A stretch of DNA of 64,000 nt. Source: Lachnospiraceae bacterium. GTDB taxonomy: Bacteria > Bacillota > Clostridia > Lachnospirales > Lachnospiraceae. Shown here in pieces: positions 1-7,900 of this stretch. The notes beneath the pieces were generated by a model. That model saw only the letters and a list, made by a program, of their open reading frames with translations, was not told the origin of the DNA and ran no database searches. The number at the start of each line of letters is the position of its first letter. Positions within the stretch are counted from its first letter, which is position 1. The position numbers and the translations under genes are program-made. The stretch is from positions 54,910 to 118,909 of the forward strand of contig JAAWEL010000066.1 of assembly GCA_022794255.1 (NCBI GenBank), given 5' to 3'.

Positions 1-348
1 AAGATCAAGGCCTTTGTTTGCTGTGGCGCCATTGCTGCCTTTTCCGGTGTACTTTTGGCATCCAGCAGCGGAAGTGCTACTTTAAGTGCTGGAAATGTCT
101 ATGAGACCTATGCCATTGCCATGTGTGCCATTGGCGGGGTGAAGCTGTCCGGCGGTGAGGGGAAATTTTCAGGGACATTTTTTGGGATTTTGATTTATTT
201 TATCATTAATACGATTTTTACTTATTTGCCAGCAGGTATTTCTGTTCATTGGCAATCCATCATTATGGGGCTTTTAGTGTTGATTTCTGTAGGTGTCCAG
301 TCGGAGGTGCTGCACAATATTAAGATCGGAAAGAAAAAGGTGGAATAA
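1..348 (+). CDS. Sugar ABC transporter permease, C-terminal part (RbsC type)
   Basis: The reading frame is open from the window edge, so the N-terminus is missing. The visible 115 residues are hydrophobic and look like the last membrane segments of a ribose/galactose-type permease (BPD_transp_2 family). The conserved tail pattern is present: a glycine-rich GGVKLSGGEGKFSGTFFG loop, then a helix and INTIFTYL. In this family the permease works with a periplasmic-type binding protein and a double ATPase, which would lie upstream of the window. The stop lies one base before the ATG of a GH2 glycosidase, so the two are almost certainly co-transcribed and the imported sugar probably belongs to the same glycoside pathway. 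Substrate not determinable. Confidence 0.8.
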   Translation, partial: KIKAFVCCGAIAAFSGVLLASSSGSATLSAGNVYETYAIAMCAIGGVKLSGGEGKFSGTFFGILIYFIINTIFTYLPAGISVHWQSIIMGLLVLISVGVQSEVLHNIKIGKKKVE

Positions 349-349
349 T

Positions 350-2155
350 ATGAAACAGCTGATGAGCAGATGGGGGGAAAAGCTTGACAGGGAGATGGTA
401 TGGAAAGAGTATCCACGTCCTGGTCTTGTAAGAGAGAGCTATCTGAATCTGAATGGGGAATGGGACTACTGTATCAATGATTCCAGGAGAACCGAGCAGT
501 ATGACGGGAAAATTTTGGTTCCCTTTTCGCCTGAAGCCTTTCTTTCGGGGGTGGGGAGAGTAGTAAAGCCAGGACAGTATCTGCACTACAAAAAGATTTT
601 CCGACTTCCGGATGGTTTTTTTAAAAGCCGGGTGTTGCTCCATTTCGGGGCAGTGGATCAGGAGTGTGAGGTCCGTTTAAACGGGAGGTTTGCAGGGCTT
701 CACAAGGGCGGTTATCTCCCCTTTTCCTTTGATATTACAGAGATGCTAAAGGAGGGGGAAAATGTTCTCACCCTCTGGGTGAAGGATTATACAGAGAAGC
801 TTCCCCATGCCAGGGGAAAACAAAAACTGGTGAAGAAGGGAAAGTTTGGTTCCCTGTTTTACACCCCTCAGAGTGGAATCTGGCAGACGGTCTGGATGGA
901 AAGTGTGGAGGAGGATTATATTGACTGGGTGAAGTTCACTCCTATGTATGATGAGGGGGCTGTGCGAATCCGGGCGAAGGCGGCCCGCAGGACAACAGAC
1001 CAAAAGCGGTTGGTCGCTGTGACAATTCTGGATCAGGGGCAGGTGGTGGCCCGGGCAGAGGGAAGTGAAGGGAAGGATCTGGTGATTCCTCTCAAGGACT
1101 TTCACTCCTGGTCGCCGGAGGATCCTTATTTGTATGATGCTGAGATTCGGTATGGAGAGGATCGGGTCAGCTCTTATTTTGGAATGAGAAAGGTGTCTGT
1201 GGACAGAGATGAGAGAGGGATTCTTCGGTTTTTCCTGAATAATCAGCCTTATTTCTTTAACGGACTTTTAGACCAGGGATATTGGCCAGAGAGCCTGATG
1301 ACTCCTCCGGATGATGAAGCTCTTTTATATGATATTAAAAAGCTGAAGGAGATGGGATATAATACGCTCCGCAAGCATGTGAAGGTGGAGCTGGATCGTT
1401 TTTATTATCACTGCGACCGGTTGGGGATGATTGTGTGGCAGGATATGCCCAATGGAGGCGGAGAGTATCATATGGGTTTTGTGACTTATCTGCCCAATGC
1501 CTCGGATCGGTTTGCCAGAGGGGTGAAGGACAAGTATTACCACCTGTTTGGCCGGGCAGATTTGGAGGGCAGACGCCAGTATTACCGGGATCTGGCCGGA
1601 ATGGTTCGTCATCTGTACAATCATCCCAGCATTGTGGCCTGGGTTCCTTTCAATGAGGGGTGGGGCCAGTTTGATGCCTGCAAGGCCACAGAAAAGCTGA
1701 GAAAGATGGATAAAGGCCGGCTGATCAATGAAGCTTGCGGCTGGTTTGACCAGAAGGGCGGGGACATGCACAGTATCCACAACTATAATCGTCCCCTTGC
1801 AGTCAAACCGCAGCTGAACCGGGTGGTGGCGCTGACTGAATACGGGGGATATGCATATCCGGTTGAGGGACATACGGCCTGTGAGAAGGCTTTTGGGTAC
1901 CGCCATTATTCCTCCGGTGAAGAACTGACGGTTCACTATGAGAGGCTTTGGAGGGAGGAAATTTATCCCAATGTGGACCAAGGACTGTCTGCGGCTATCT
2001 ATACACAGGTCAGTGATATTGAGGAAGAAATAAACGGAGTGATGACCTATGACCGAGAGGTGATCAAATTAAATTCCGAAACGGTGCAAAAGCTGAACCA
2101 GAAGTTATATGAACGGTTTGAAAATGCAGTGAGGAACAGACAGGGAATCGATTAA
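350..2155 (+). CDS. Glycoside hydrolase family 2 protein (beta-galactosidase/beta-glucuronidase-like)
   Basis: A 601-residue cytoplasmic GH2 enzyme with no signal peptide. The order is an N-terminal sugar-binding jelly roll (about 25-190), an immunoglobulin-like domain (about 190-290) and a TIM barrel. The acid/base glutamate is expected in VPFNEGWGQF and the nucleophile in LTEYGGYAYP. The active-site stretches WQDMPNGGGEY and LRKHVKVE also fit GH2 members of the short, LacZ-small-domain-free type. The ATG at 350 follows an AAGG-rich ribosome-binding site; a longer frame begins at 293 inside the preceding gene but has no such site. It abuts the sugar permease gene. Its stop overlaps the convergent ABC ATPase gene by 4 nt. 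The exact substrate (galactoside, glucuronide or other) is unknown. Confidence 0.85.
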   Translation: MKQLMSRWGEKLDREMVWKEYPRPGLVRESYLNLNGEWDYCINDSRRTEQYDGKILVPFSPEAFLSGVGRVVKPGQYLHYKKIFRLPDGFFKSRVLLHFGAVDQECEVRLNGRFAGLHKGGYLPFSFDITEMLKEGENVLTLWVKDYTEKLPHARGKQKLVKKGKFGSLFYTPQSGIWQTVWMESVEEDYIDWVKFTPMYDEGAVRIRAKAARRTTDQKRLVAVTILDQGQVVARAEGSEGKDLVIPLKDFHSWSPEDPYLYDAEIRYGEDRVSSYFGMRKVSVDRDERGILRFFLNNQPYFFNGLLDQGYWPESLMTPPDDEALLYDIKKLKEMGYNTLRKHVKVELDRFYYHCDRLGMIVWQDMPNGGGEYHMGFVTYLPNASDRFARGVKDKYYHLFGRADLEGRRQYYRDLAGMVRHLYNHPSIVAWVPFNEGWGQFDACKATEKLRKMDKGRLINEACGWFDQKGGDMHSIHNYNRPLAVKPQLNRVVALTEYGGYAYPVEGHTACEKAFGYRHYSSGEELTVHYERLWREEIYPNVDQGLSAAIYTQVSDIEEEINGVMTYDREVIKLNSETVQKLNQKLYERFENAVRNRQGID

Positions 2156-2898
2156 GTACCTGCTTCTAAATGATAGAGCACCTTTTGTTTGTATTCCAGA
2201 AATCGCTCTGATAGAGGAAAATCTTTGCTTCGTGGCCGGGGCTCCTCAATCCGGATTTCCTTTGTTATCCGACCGGGCTGTCCTGTCAGCAGACAGATCC
2301 GGTCAGATAAAAGGATTGCTTCATCAATGTCATGGGTCACAAACAGGGTGGAGAGGTGAATCTGCTCCATGATCTGCAGATACCAGTCATGAATCCTGCT
2401 TTTTGTCAGCATATCCAGAGCAGAAAAGGGCTCATCCAGAAGCGCTACCCGCTCAGAAAAGAGATAGGTGCGCAGAAGAGCCGCTCTCTGTTTCATGCCG
2501 CCGGACAGCTGGGACGGATATTTTTTCTGGGTGCAGTGAAGGCCAAACTGGTCAAAGTATCCGGAGACTTTTTGCCGGGCTTCTCTTTTTTTCATCCCCT
2601 TGATTAAGAGAGGGAGGGCTACATTGTCCTCAATGGTCCGGTAGGGGAGCAGCAGATCCTTCTGAAGCATATAGCTGACCTGGCCTGGCCTGCCTGTAAT
2701 ATCAGCGCCATCCAGATACACCTTTCCTTCGTCTGGCTGGCTTAAGCCGGCGATCACATTAAATAGGGTGGTTTTTCCACCTCCGCTGATACCCAGAAGG
2801 GAAACCAGCTCTCCTTCATTCAATTCCAGAGTGATATTTTCAATGATTTTCTGACCATCAAAGGATTTCGTAATCCCCATGACTTTTAGCACAGCCAT
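2152..2898 (-). CDS. ABC transporter ATP-binding protein, thiamin-precursor type (ThiZ-like)
   Basis: A 248-residue NitT/TauT-family ATPase. Walker A reads GISGGGKTT, a slightly unusual glycine run. The Q-loop is YMLQKDLLLPY, the signature LSGGMKQRAALLRT, and Walker B VALLDEPFSALD, followed by the H-loop THDIDEA. It is the last gene of the riboswitch-controlled operon thiamin-binding protein, permease, binding protein, ATPase, so it should energise uptake of a thiamin precursor such as formylaminopyrimidine (HMP branch). The start has an AAGGAGG site 7 nt upstream. Assignment to ThiZ rests mainly on operon context, because the ATPase alone cannot be separated from nitrate or taurine types. 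Confidence 0.85.
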   Translation of the reverse strand: MAVLKVMGITKSFDGQKIIENITLELNEGELVSLLGISGGGKTTLFNVIAGLSQPDEGKVYLDGADITGRPGQVSYMLQKDLLLPYRTIEDNVALPLLIKGMKKREARQKVSGYFDQFGLHCTQKKYPSQLSGGMKQRAALLRTYLFSERVALLDEPFSALDMLTKSRIHDWYLQIMEQIHLSTLFVTHDIDEAILLSDRICLLTGQPGRITKEIRIEEPRPRSKDFPLSERFLEYKQKVLYHLEAGT

Positions 2899-2957
2899 TG
2901 CTTGCCTCCTTATTTGCCGGGCGCATGATTGGTGGTTGGATAGGAATGGGGGTTCTT

Positions 2958-3968
2958 TTACTGAGGAAGATACTCGTTGGTAAAGCCGATCTGTTCCGGA
3001 AGCTGGGGATCGGACAGGCCGTTTTCATTGAGCCAGGAGTAGAAGCCGTTCCAGCGGGCCGGATCCATATAGCCCCACCGGGGACTGTCTGCTAAGTACT
3101 GAGGCGACAGATATTTCTGGCTGGCTGCCGCCAGCTCTGGATCCAGCTCTGGCACAGCCTGACACAGAATCGCAGCCGCTTTTTCCGGATCGGCCGCCGC
3201 ATCCTCATATCCCTTTTTCAGAGCAGTCAAAAATGCTTTTGCCGTGTCTGGTTCTTCCTCTAAAAACTGACTGCCGGCGATTACCACCGGAGTGTAGTAG
3301 TCAAATACCGGGTTTATATCAGAAAAAGCAAAGTAGTCGGTTTCCAGAGCTTCCAGCTGGGTTTTGATTCCAGCCCAGCCATAGAAAATCCAGATGGCAT
3401 CTACAGCCTGTGTCTTTAGGGCAGACACTTCATCGGTGATCGTGTTGGGAATCAGCTCAACTTTTTCAAAATCCCCCCCATCCTTTTCCACCACATTTTG
3501 CAGGGTTGCAAGCTCGATGGGGGATTCCCAGGTGGCGTATTTCTTTCCCTCCAGCCCTTTGGGAGTGTTCATACCTTCGCCTTTCCGAGAGACAATTCCG
3601 GAGGTGTTGTGCTGAAGAATGGCGGCCACTGCTTTGATGGGAAGGGCATTGTCTCCAACCAGAGCCGGAGCCATGGTATCCTGGAAGCTTACGCCAAACT
3701 GGGCTTTTCCAGAGGCCACCAGGACCTCAGCTCCGCCCTCCGGGGGCTGTACGATTTCCACCTCAAGGCCAACTTCCTCAAAATATCCTTTTTCCTGGGC
3801 TACATATAAGCCGGTATGGTTGGTGTTGGGAGTCCAGTCCAGGACGAAAGTGATTTTTTTTAAAGGATTTTTGGAACGGTTGGTGAGAGGCTTATCCGTA
3901 CCAGTGTTGCAGGCGGCCGCAGAGAGAGCCAGGGCGCTTGCAATGGCAGCAATCCATATTTTTTTCAT
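2958..3968 (-). CDS. ABC transporter substrate-binding lipoprotein, ThiY/NMT1-like
   Basis: A 336-residue binding protein with a lipoprotein signal peptide: MKK, a hydrophobic core, then the lipobox-like SAAAC with Cys at about 20. The mature N-terminus has the family hallmark VLDWTPNTNHTGLYVA, typical of ThiY/THI5 (NMT1) proteins that bind pyrimidine thiamin precursors. Later LDVEIVQPP-like and ASGKAQFGVSFQD-like stretches fit the type II binding-protein fold. The ATG at 3968 has GGAGG 5 nt upstream; an in-frame start four codons earlier lacks this. It sits between permease and ATPase in a TPP-riboswitch operon, supporting uptake of a formylaminopyrimidine or HMP-type ligand. The exact ligand is inferred. 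Confidence 0.87.
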   Translation of the reverse strand: MKKIWIAAIASALALSAAACNTGTDKPLTNRSKNPLKKITFVLDWTPNTNHTGLYVAQEKGYFEEVGLEVEIVQPPEGGAEVLVASGKAQFGVSFQDTMAPALVGDNALPIKAVAAILQHNTSGIVSRKGEGMNTPKGLEGKKYATWESPIELATLQNVVEKDGGDFEKVELIPNTITDEVSALKTQAVDAIWIFYGWAGIKTQLEALETDYFAFSDINPVFDYYTPVVIAGSQFLEEEPDTAKAFLTALKKGYEDAAADPEKAAAILCQAVPELDPELAAASQKYLSPQYLADSPRWGYMDPARWNGFYSWLNENGLSDPQLPEQIGFTNEYLPQ

Positions 3969-4005
3969 AATAACCTCCATTTTGCCGCCTTATAACAGGC
4001 AGCTT

Positions 4006-4779
4006 TTACTTGTCGTTTTTTATCCGTTTCCAGGGCATAAAAAGCCACTGAAGGATTTCCACTCCATTCATCAGAATCAGGCTGATAATGGAGATCAGAA
4101 GGATCACGGCAAACATTTTGTCAAAAGAAAATGCCTTTTTCACTCGTGTCATGTATACGCCCAGGCCGCCAAAGCCTCCCAGCCATTCAGAGATCACCGC
4201 TCCCACCACTGCATAGGAGGCAGAGATTCTCAGCCCGGAAAAGAACGGATCCATGGCGCCTGGCAGCTTAATATAGAAAAATATCTGCCTCTTTCCGGCT
4301 CCCATGGCCCGGAGCAAGCTGACTGCGTCCGGGTCAGAGGACCGAAAACCGGTTAAAAGCCCTATGGTAATGGGGAAAAAGGTAGTGATCACAATCAAAA
4401 TCACCTTGGGTGTCATTTCATAGCCGAACCAAAGCACCAGAAGTGGTGCAATGGCTACAGTGGGAACGGTCTGTGTCAGAATGACCAAAGGATAGAGCGC
4501 CTGATACAAAGGCTCAAACTGATCCATAGCCACTGCCATAAGAAATCCTAAAAAAATCCCAAGACCCAGGCCCACAAAGGCTTCTGAAAGGGTGATTACA
4601 GAGTGCTCCATCAGAGTGGGAAATTCTGTAATAAAGGCTTTTATCACCTGAAGCGGCGAGGGGAGAAGGAAAGCATCGATCATCCCGGTCCCGGTAATCA
4701 CCTGCCAGAACAAAAGAATTGCCAGGACAGCAGAACAGGACCACAGCTTATTTGTGATGCTTGGTGACTTTCCTTTCAA
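4006..4779 (-). CDS. ABC transporter permease, thiamin-precursor type (ThiX-like)
   Basis: A 257-residue inner-membrane permease of the NitT/TauT class with about six hydrophobic segments. The cytoplasmic EAA-type loop is visible as LLRAMGAGKRQIFFYIKLPG and contacts the ATPase. The frame begins with TTG at 4779, overlapping the upstream thiamin-binding-protein gene by 32 nt, which implies translational coupling. A GGAGAGG site lies about 12 nt upstream of the TTG; the start is therefore less certain than for its neighbours. It is followed by the ThiY-like lipoprotein gene after 37 nt. It should form the channel for the imported thiamin precursor. Confidence 0.85.
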   Translation of the reverse strand: MKGKSPSITNKLWSCSAVLAILLFWQVITGTGMIDAFLLPSPLQVIKAFITEFPTLMEHSVITLSEAFVGLGLGIFLGFLMAVAMDQFEPLYQALYPLVILTQTVPTVAIAPLLVLWFGYEMTPKVILIVITTFFPITIGLLTGFRSSDPDAVSLLRAMGAGKRQIFFYIKLPGAMDPFFSGLRISASYAVVGAVISEWLGGFGGLGVYMTRVKKAFSFDKMFAVILLISIISLILMNGVEILQWLFMPWKRIKNDK

Positions 4780-5044
4780 TGGTCAGTACCTCTCCTTCCG
4801 GACGGTAAGTTACTTTAATGTAGGCAGCCACAGAAGGGGCACCTGCACGAATGGCAATGTGCTGACATTCCTTGACAATATCCATCAGTTCATCGTAGTC
4901 TCCCTCAATGGCGGTCTCAAAGGGACCTACATAACAGTTTAGGCCGGTGCTCTTGATGTAGGCGATCACCTCGTCCACAACACGGATCAGTTCCTCGTCA
5001 TTGGCTGCTTCCGGTAATGATTGAATGGCTACGCTTGCGTTCAT
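4748..5044 (-). CDS. Thiamine-binding protein (MTH1187/YkoF family)
   Basis: A 98-residue cytoplasmic protein of the thiamine_BP (MTH1187/YkoF) family. It shows the ferredoxin-like pattern MNASVAIQSLP, a helix with VVDEVIAYIKSTGLN, then YVGPFETAIEGDYDELMDIV, the usual core of this family. YkoF-type proteins bind thiamin or its pyrimidine moiety and are often encoded with ThiXYZ-like transporters, exactly as here. The ATG at 5044 has AAAGGAG 6 nt upstream and is the first gene after the TPP riboswitch. Ends inside the permease gene (32-nt overlap). A carrier or sensor role for the imported precursor is inferred. Confidence 0.85.
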   Translation of the reverse strand: MNASVAIQSLPEAANDEELIRVVDEVIAYIKSTGLNCYVGPFETAIEGDYDELMDIVKECQHIAIRAGAPSVAAYIKVTYRPEGEVLTIERKVTKHHK

Positions 5045-5083
5045 AAGAATCTCCTTTCCAGATGGGTGTTTTGTTGAATCTTG

Positions 5084-5117
5084 CAAAATAAAAATCCGCC
5101 TGGATTGTCCAGACGGA
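5084..5117 (-). terminator. Intrinsic terminator of the TPP riboswitch
   Basis: On the minus strand TCCGTCTGGA, loop CAA, TCCAGGCGGA form a 10-bp stem (one G-U pair) followed by TTTTTATTTTG. It lies between the TPP aptamer and the ribosome-binding site of the first gene, so it is the expression platform: ligand-bound RNA should terminate here. Confidence 0.9.
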
Positions 5118-5148
5118 ATGATGTCACAAAATTTGTGTCACAAAAACA

Positions 5149-5236
5149 TTTCCTACGCTGGCATTATCCAGATCAGGTTCCAGGGTTTAAAATAAATCCT
5201 ATTTTATCTCAGCCGGAGGATCTTCCAGCACCCCTT
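5149..5236 (-). promoter_or_regulatory. TPP riboswitch (thi-box)
   Basis: Read on the minus strand, this has the complete thi-box order: GGGGTGCTGG, then CCGGCTGAGATAAA (the conserved CUGAGA), then ACCCTGGAACCTGATCTGG (conserved ACCC..GAACCUGAUC), and finally GATAATGCCAGCGTAGGAAA. The long P3 arm is A/T rich. It precedes the thiamin-transport operon. Binding of thiamin pyrophosphate should favour the terminator that follows immediately (5095-5117) and switch off precursor uptake. Confidence 0.97.
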
Positions 5237-5251
5237 TTAATTGTCTGTTTT

Positions 5252-5280
5252 AGTTTAGCACAACCAAAGGGATTCGTCAA
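5252..5280 (-). promoter_or_regulatory. Promoter of the thiamin transport operon
   Basis: Minus strand TTGACG (5280-5275), 17-bp spacer, TAAACT (5257-5252). It lies just upstream of the TPP aptamer, at the right distance for a transcript beginning near 5245. Confidence 0.65.
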
Positions 5281-5304
5281 TGGGGAAAAGTTTTCACTTA
5301 TGTA

Positions 5305-5332
5305 TTTACAAATGCTTCTCCCATGTTATAAT
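5305..5332 (+). promoter_or_regulatory. Promoter of the phosphoesterase-rubrerythrin gene
   Basis: TTTACA (5305-5310), 16-bp spacer, TATAAT (5327-5332), about 55 bp before the start codon at 5387. Divergent from the riboswitch promoter. Confidence 0.65.
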
Positions 5333-5386
5333 CTCAACAGAGCCAATTCAGATCAATATAAATAAAAGAAATGAGGATCTTTCATT

Positions 5387-6643
5387 ATGAACAAGAAAAG
5401 AATGATAAAAGTAACAGAGCCGGTCATCTCTCTTCCCAATGTACACTCCATAGGTGTCATTGGCGATCCGGGATGCGAGGGTTTGGGAACTTACAATATG
5501 AAGGTATATGCAGGAGCATTGGAGGAGACAGCTAAAGATGATATCACTTTGATTGCAGGGGATCTGGTGCCGGCAGGGACGAAGCATTATTACAACACAA
5601 TCCGGGAGATCACAGAGAGCCTGACAGAGAATGATGTTTATTCTCTCAGAGGAAACCATGATACAGGAGATTATGCAGATTATTTCGGGCGGAAGAACTA
5701 TGCTTTGCTGGCGGAAAATTTTGCGCTGATTGTGTTGGACAATGCTGCCCGGACGTTTGAGGAGGAGGGGCTTTCTTTGATGGCAGAAGTTCTCTCAAAG
5801 GAGGATGTAGACCAGGCGATTCTTGCATTCCACATTCCGGTTCCCAACAATTTTATATCAAACTGTGTGTCGCAGGAAGAGTTTGACCGGTTGCGCCAGG
5901 CATATGAGCCGTGGAGGGATAAGGTGAAATATCTACTCTGCGGCCATGTCCATTCCCGGTTTGAGGATGAGGTGGACGGGATTGCCTTGATTTGCACAGG
6001 AGGAGGCGGGGCTATGATCGAGGATGTGTCAAAGGATATCCGCGCCTGTGACGTGGAACATCATGTGGTCCATTTTTATGAGGAGAATGGCCAGCTGAAA
6101 TACCAGATTGCCAATCTTTCGGAAGACTGCTATGGACGGGAGAGGGAGGATGGGGTCCTAAGACAGAAGCTGGAAGAGACGGTTCAGGGAGAGCTGATGG
6201 CTCACTTTAAATATCTGATGTTTGCTGATCGGGCCCGGCGCAGAGGAATGGACCGGATTGCCAATCTTTTTCAGGCTCTGGCTGCTTCCGAATATTACCA
6301 TGCAAGGAATTTCTATTCGGTGCTGGATCGTCCGGCTCCCTTTAGGGAGTCGGTGGAAACTTATGTTCCAGGGGAGGAATTTGAGTATCAGCACCTGTAT
6401 AAAATGGTGGCAAAATATGCAGAGGAGCATGAGAGCCCTCTAACAGAACAGGCCTACACCGGGGCAGCTGCCGCGGAAAAGGAGCATGCCGCTCTCCTAA
6501 AGAAAGCATCTCACATAGAAGAATTTGATGAGAGGATCCTTTATGTATGCCCAATATGCGGATATGTGATGACTGGGACAACTGTTATGGAGCGGTGTCC
6601 GGTGTGCGGCGGGCCTAAAAAACAGTATGAGATATATGAGTGA
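5387..6643 (+). CDS. Calcineurin-like phosphoesterase fused to rubrerythrin and rubredoxin domains
   Basis: A 418-residue cytoplasmic fusion. Residues about 20-235 form a metallophosphoesterase: GDPG in place of the usual D-x-H, then AGDLVP, RGNHDTGD, AFHIPVPN and CGHVHSRF supply the metal ligands. Residues about 260-380 form a four-helix rubrerythrin-like diiron domain: GELMAHFKY with E, ASEYYHARNF and AAAEKEHAALL giving two E-x-x-H pairs. The C-terminus is a rubredoxin knuckle, YVCPICGY and ERCPVCGGP. Rubrerythrins reduce peroxide in anaerobes. Joining one to a phosphoesterase suggests coupling of a phosphate-ester reaction to oxidative stress, but the substrate is unknown. It is monocistronic, with its own promoter and terminator. 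Confidence 0.88.
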   Translation: MNKKRMIKVTEPVISLPNVHSIGVIGDPGCEGLGTYNMKVYAGALEETAKDDITLIAGDLVPAGTKHYYNTIREITESLTENDVYSLRGNHDTGDYADYFGRKNYALLAENFALIVLDNAARTFEEEGLSLMAEVLSKEDVDQAILAFHIPVPNNFISNCVSQEEFDRLRQAYEPWRDKVKYLLCGHVHSRFEDEVDGIALICTGGGGAMIEDVSKDIRACDVEHHVVHFYEENGQLKYQIANLSEDCYGREREDGVLRQKLEETVQGELMAHFKYLMFADRARRRGMDRIANLFQALAASEYYHARNFYSVLDRPAPFRESVETYVPGEEFEYQHLYKMVAKYAEEHESPLTEQAYTGAAAAEKEHAALLKKASHIEEFDERILYVCPICGYVMTGTTVMERCPVCGGPKKQYEIYE

Positions 6644-6651
6644 TGAGGGAG

Positions 6652-6700
6652 GCTTCCCGGGGATTTTGTGAGTGAATCAAAATCTCCGGGGAGCTTTTTT
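6652..6700 (+). terminator. Intrinsic terminator after the phosphoesterase-rubrerythrin gene
   Basis: GCTTCCCGGGGATTTTG (6652-6668) pairs with CAAAATCTCCGGGGAGC (6678-6694) through a 16-17 bp stem with few mismatches, followed by TTTTTT. Confidence 0.92.
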
Positions 6701-6800
6701 GATGGCTGCTTTCAGTAAACACATGATAAAATATTAACAAAGATTATTGTTGAAATAAAAGAATATCTGAAAAAAATATAGAAAAACAACAAAAAATAGG

Positions 6801-6858
6801 TTGACATTTTTTGAAAAAGTGGTATTATATAGTTAAAGTTGTTAAAACAAAAGTTAAA
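6801..6858 (+). promoter_or_regulatory. Promoter and putative DeoR operator of the polyol operon
   Basis: TTGACA (6801-6806), 16-bp spacer, TATTAT (6823-6828). Just downstream are three direct GTTAAA repeats at 6832, 6841 and 6853. Repeats of this kind in the initial transcribed region are typical of DeoR-family operators, and a DeoR regulator is encoded in the same operon, so repression here is inferred. Confidence 0.65.
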
Positions 6859-6892
6859 AAGCTTTTGATTCAAAAATAAAGGGGGTATTGAT

Positions 6893-7825
6893 ATGATCTA
6901 CACTGTAACATTGAATCCGGCCCTGGACAAGACGGTGGAGATTCCGTCTCTGACTGTGGATAGCGTCAACCGCATCACAACCATGCGGACGGATCCAGGG
7001 GGAAAGGGAATCAACGTATCCAAGGTGATCGACAAGCTGGGAAAGAAAAGCATTGCCACCGGGATCCTGGGAGGAGACACAGGGAATGCCATTCAGTCAG
7101 CCTTGCAGGCCATGGGGCTTGAGACCAACTTCCGGTTTGTGAAAGGGGAGACCCGCACCAATTTGAAGGTGATTGATCCGGTGAATCACACCAACACAGA
7201 CATTAATGAACCGGGGGTTACTGTATCAGAGGAGATTTTAAACCAGGTTTTGGGGGAGCTGATGGCAAAAGTGACAGCTGGGGATATTGTGGTCCTTTCA
7301 GGAAGCCTGCCCAAAGGTTCGCCAAAGGACACCTACCATACCTGGGTGAAGGCCTGTAAAGCAGCCGGAGCGAAGGTGATTCTTGACGCGGACGGAGAAT
7401 TGCTGGCAGAAGGGATCAAAGCTTCCCCATATCTCATTAAGCCCAACAATCATGAGCTGTCCGGACTTTTAGGGAGGACTCTTGAGACGCCAAAGGAGCT
7501 TGAGAAGGCGGCAAGAGAGCTGATGGAGAAAAATGGGATCGCCAAAATCGTGGTCTCCATGGGCGGAGATGGCGCCTTGTACGTGACAGACAAGGAGACG
7601 GTATATGCGGAAGGACTGAAAGTTCCTGTGGGCAGCACTGTGGGAGCCGGGGACAGTGTGGTGGCCTCTCTGGCGGTTGCGGAGGAGTCAGGCATGAGCT
7701 TGGAGGATACGGTTCGCCTGTCCACTGCCACCGGCGCTGCTAATGTGATGTGCAGCGGAACCCAGGCGGCAGAATATGAGGTGATTGAGGGATTGATTCC
7801 CAAGGTTGTACTGCACAAAATATAA
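6893..7825 (+). CDS. 1-phosphofructokinase family hexose-phosphate kinase (PfkB superfamily)
   Basis: A 310-residue PfkB-fold kinase of the FruK/LacC branch. The start MIYTVTLNPALDKT is diagnostic. The first glycine motif is PGGKGINVSKV, and the anion-hole motif with catalytic Asp is VGAGDSVVAS followed by ATGAANV. Members phosphorylate fructose 1-phosphate or tagatose 6-phosphate to the 1,6-bisphosphate with ATP. It is the first gene of an operon with a sorbitol/sorbose-phosphate dehydrogenase-like gene, a DeoR regulator and a mannitol-type PTS, so it probably phosphorylates the ketose phosphate made by that pathway. GGGGG ribosome-binding site 6-7 nt before the ATG. Confidence 0.87.
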   Translation: MIYTVTLNPALDKTVEIPSLTVDSVNRITTMRTDPGGKGINVSKVIDKLGKKSIATGILGGDTGNAIQSALQAMGLETNFRFVKGETRTNLKVIDPVNHTNTDINEPGVTVSEEILNQVLGELMAKVTAGDIVVLSGSLPKGSPKDTYHTWVKACKAAGAKVILDADGELLAEGIKASPYLIKPNNHELSGLLGRTLETPKELEKAARELMEKNGIAKIVVSMGGDGALYVTDKETVYAEGLKVPVGSTVGAGDSVVASLAVAEESGMSLEDTVRLSTATGAANVMCSGTQAAEYEVIEGLIPKVVLHKI

Positions 7826-7900
7826 ATTGTTATAAAAAAAGCTTGTTTGTTCTTGAAAAGAGAAAAAATATAAAATATTATTAAGAAGGGAGTTTTTAAA

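Noticed and set aside
1325..1981. 218-codon minus-strand open frame
   Set aside because: Opposite the GH2 glycosidase active-site coding region; no ribosome-binding site or homologous motif.
3619..4356. 245-codon plus-strand open frame
   Set aside because: Crosses the intergenic region and two minus-strand transporter genes; not plausible as a protein.
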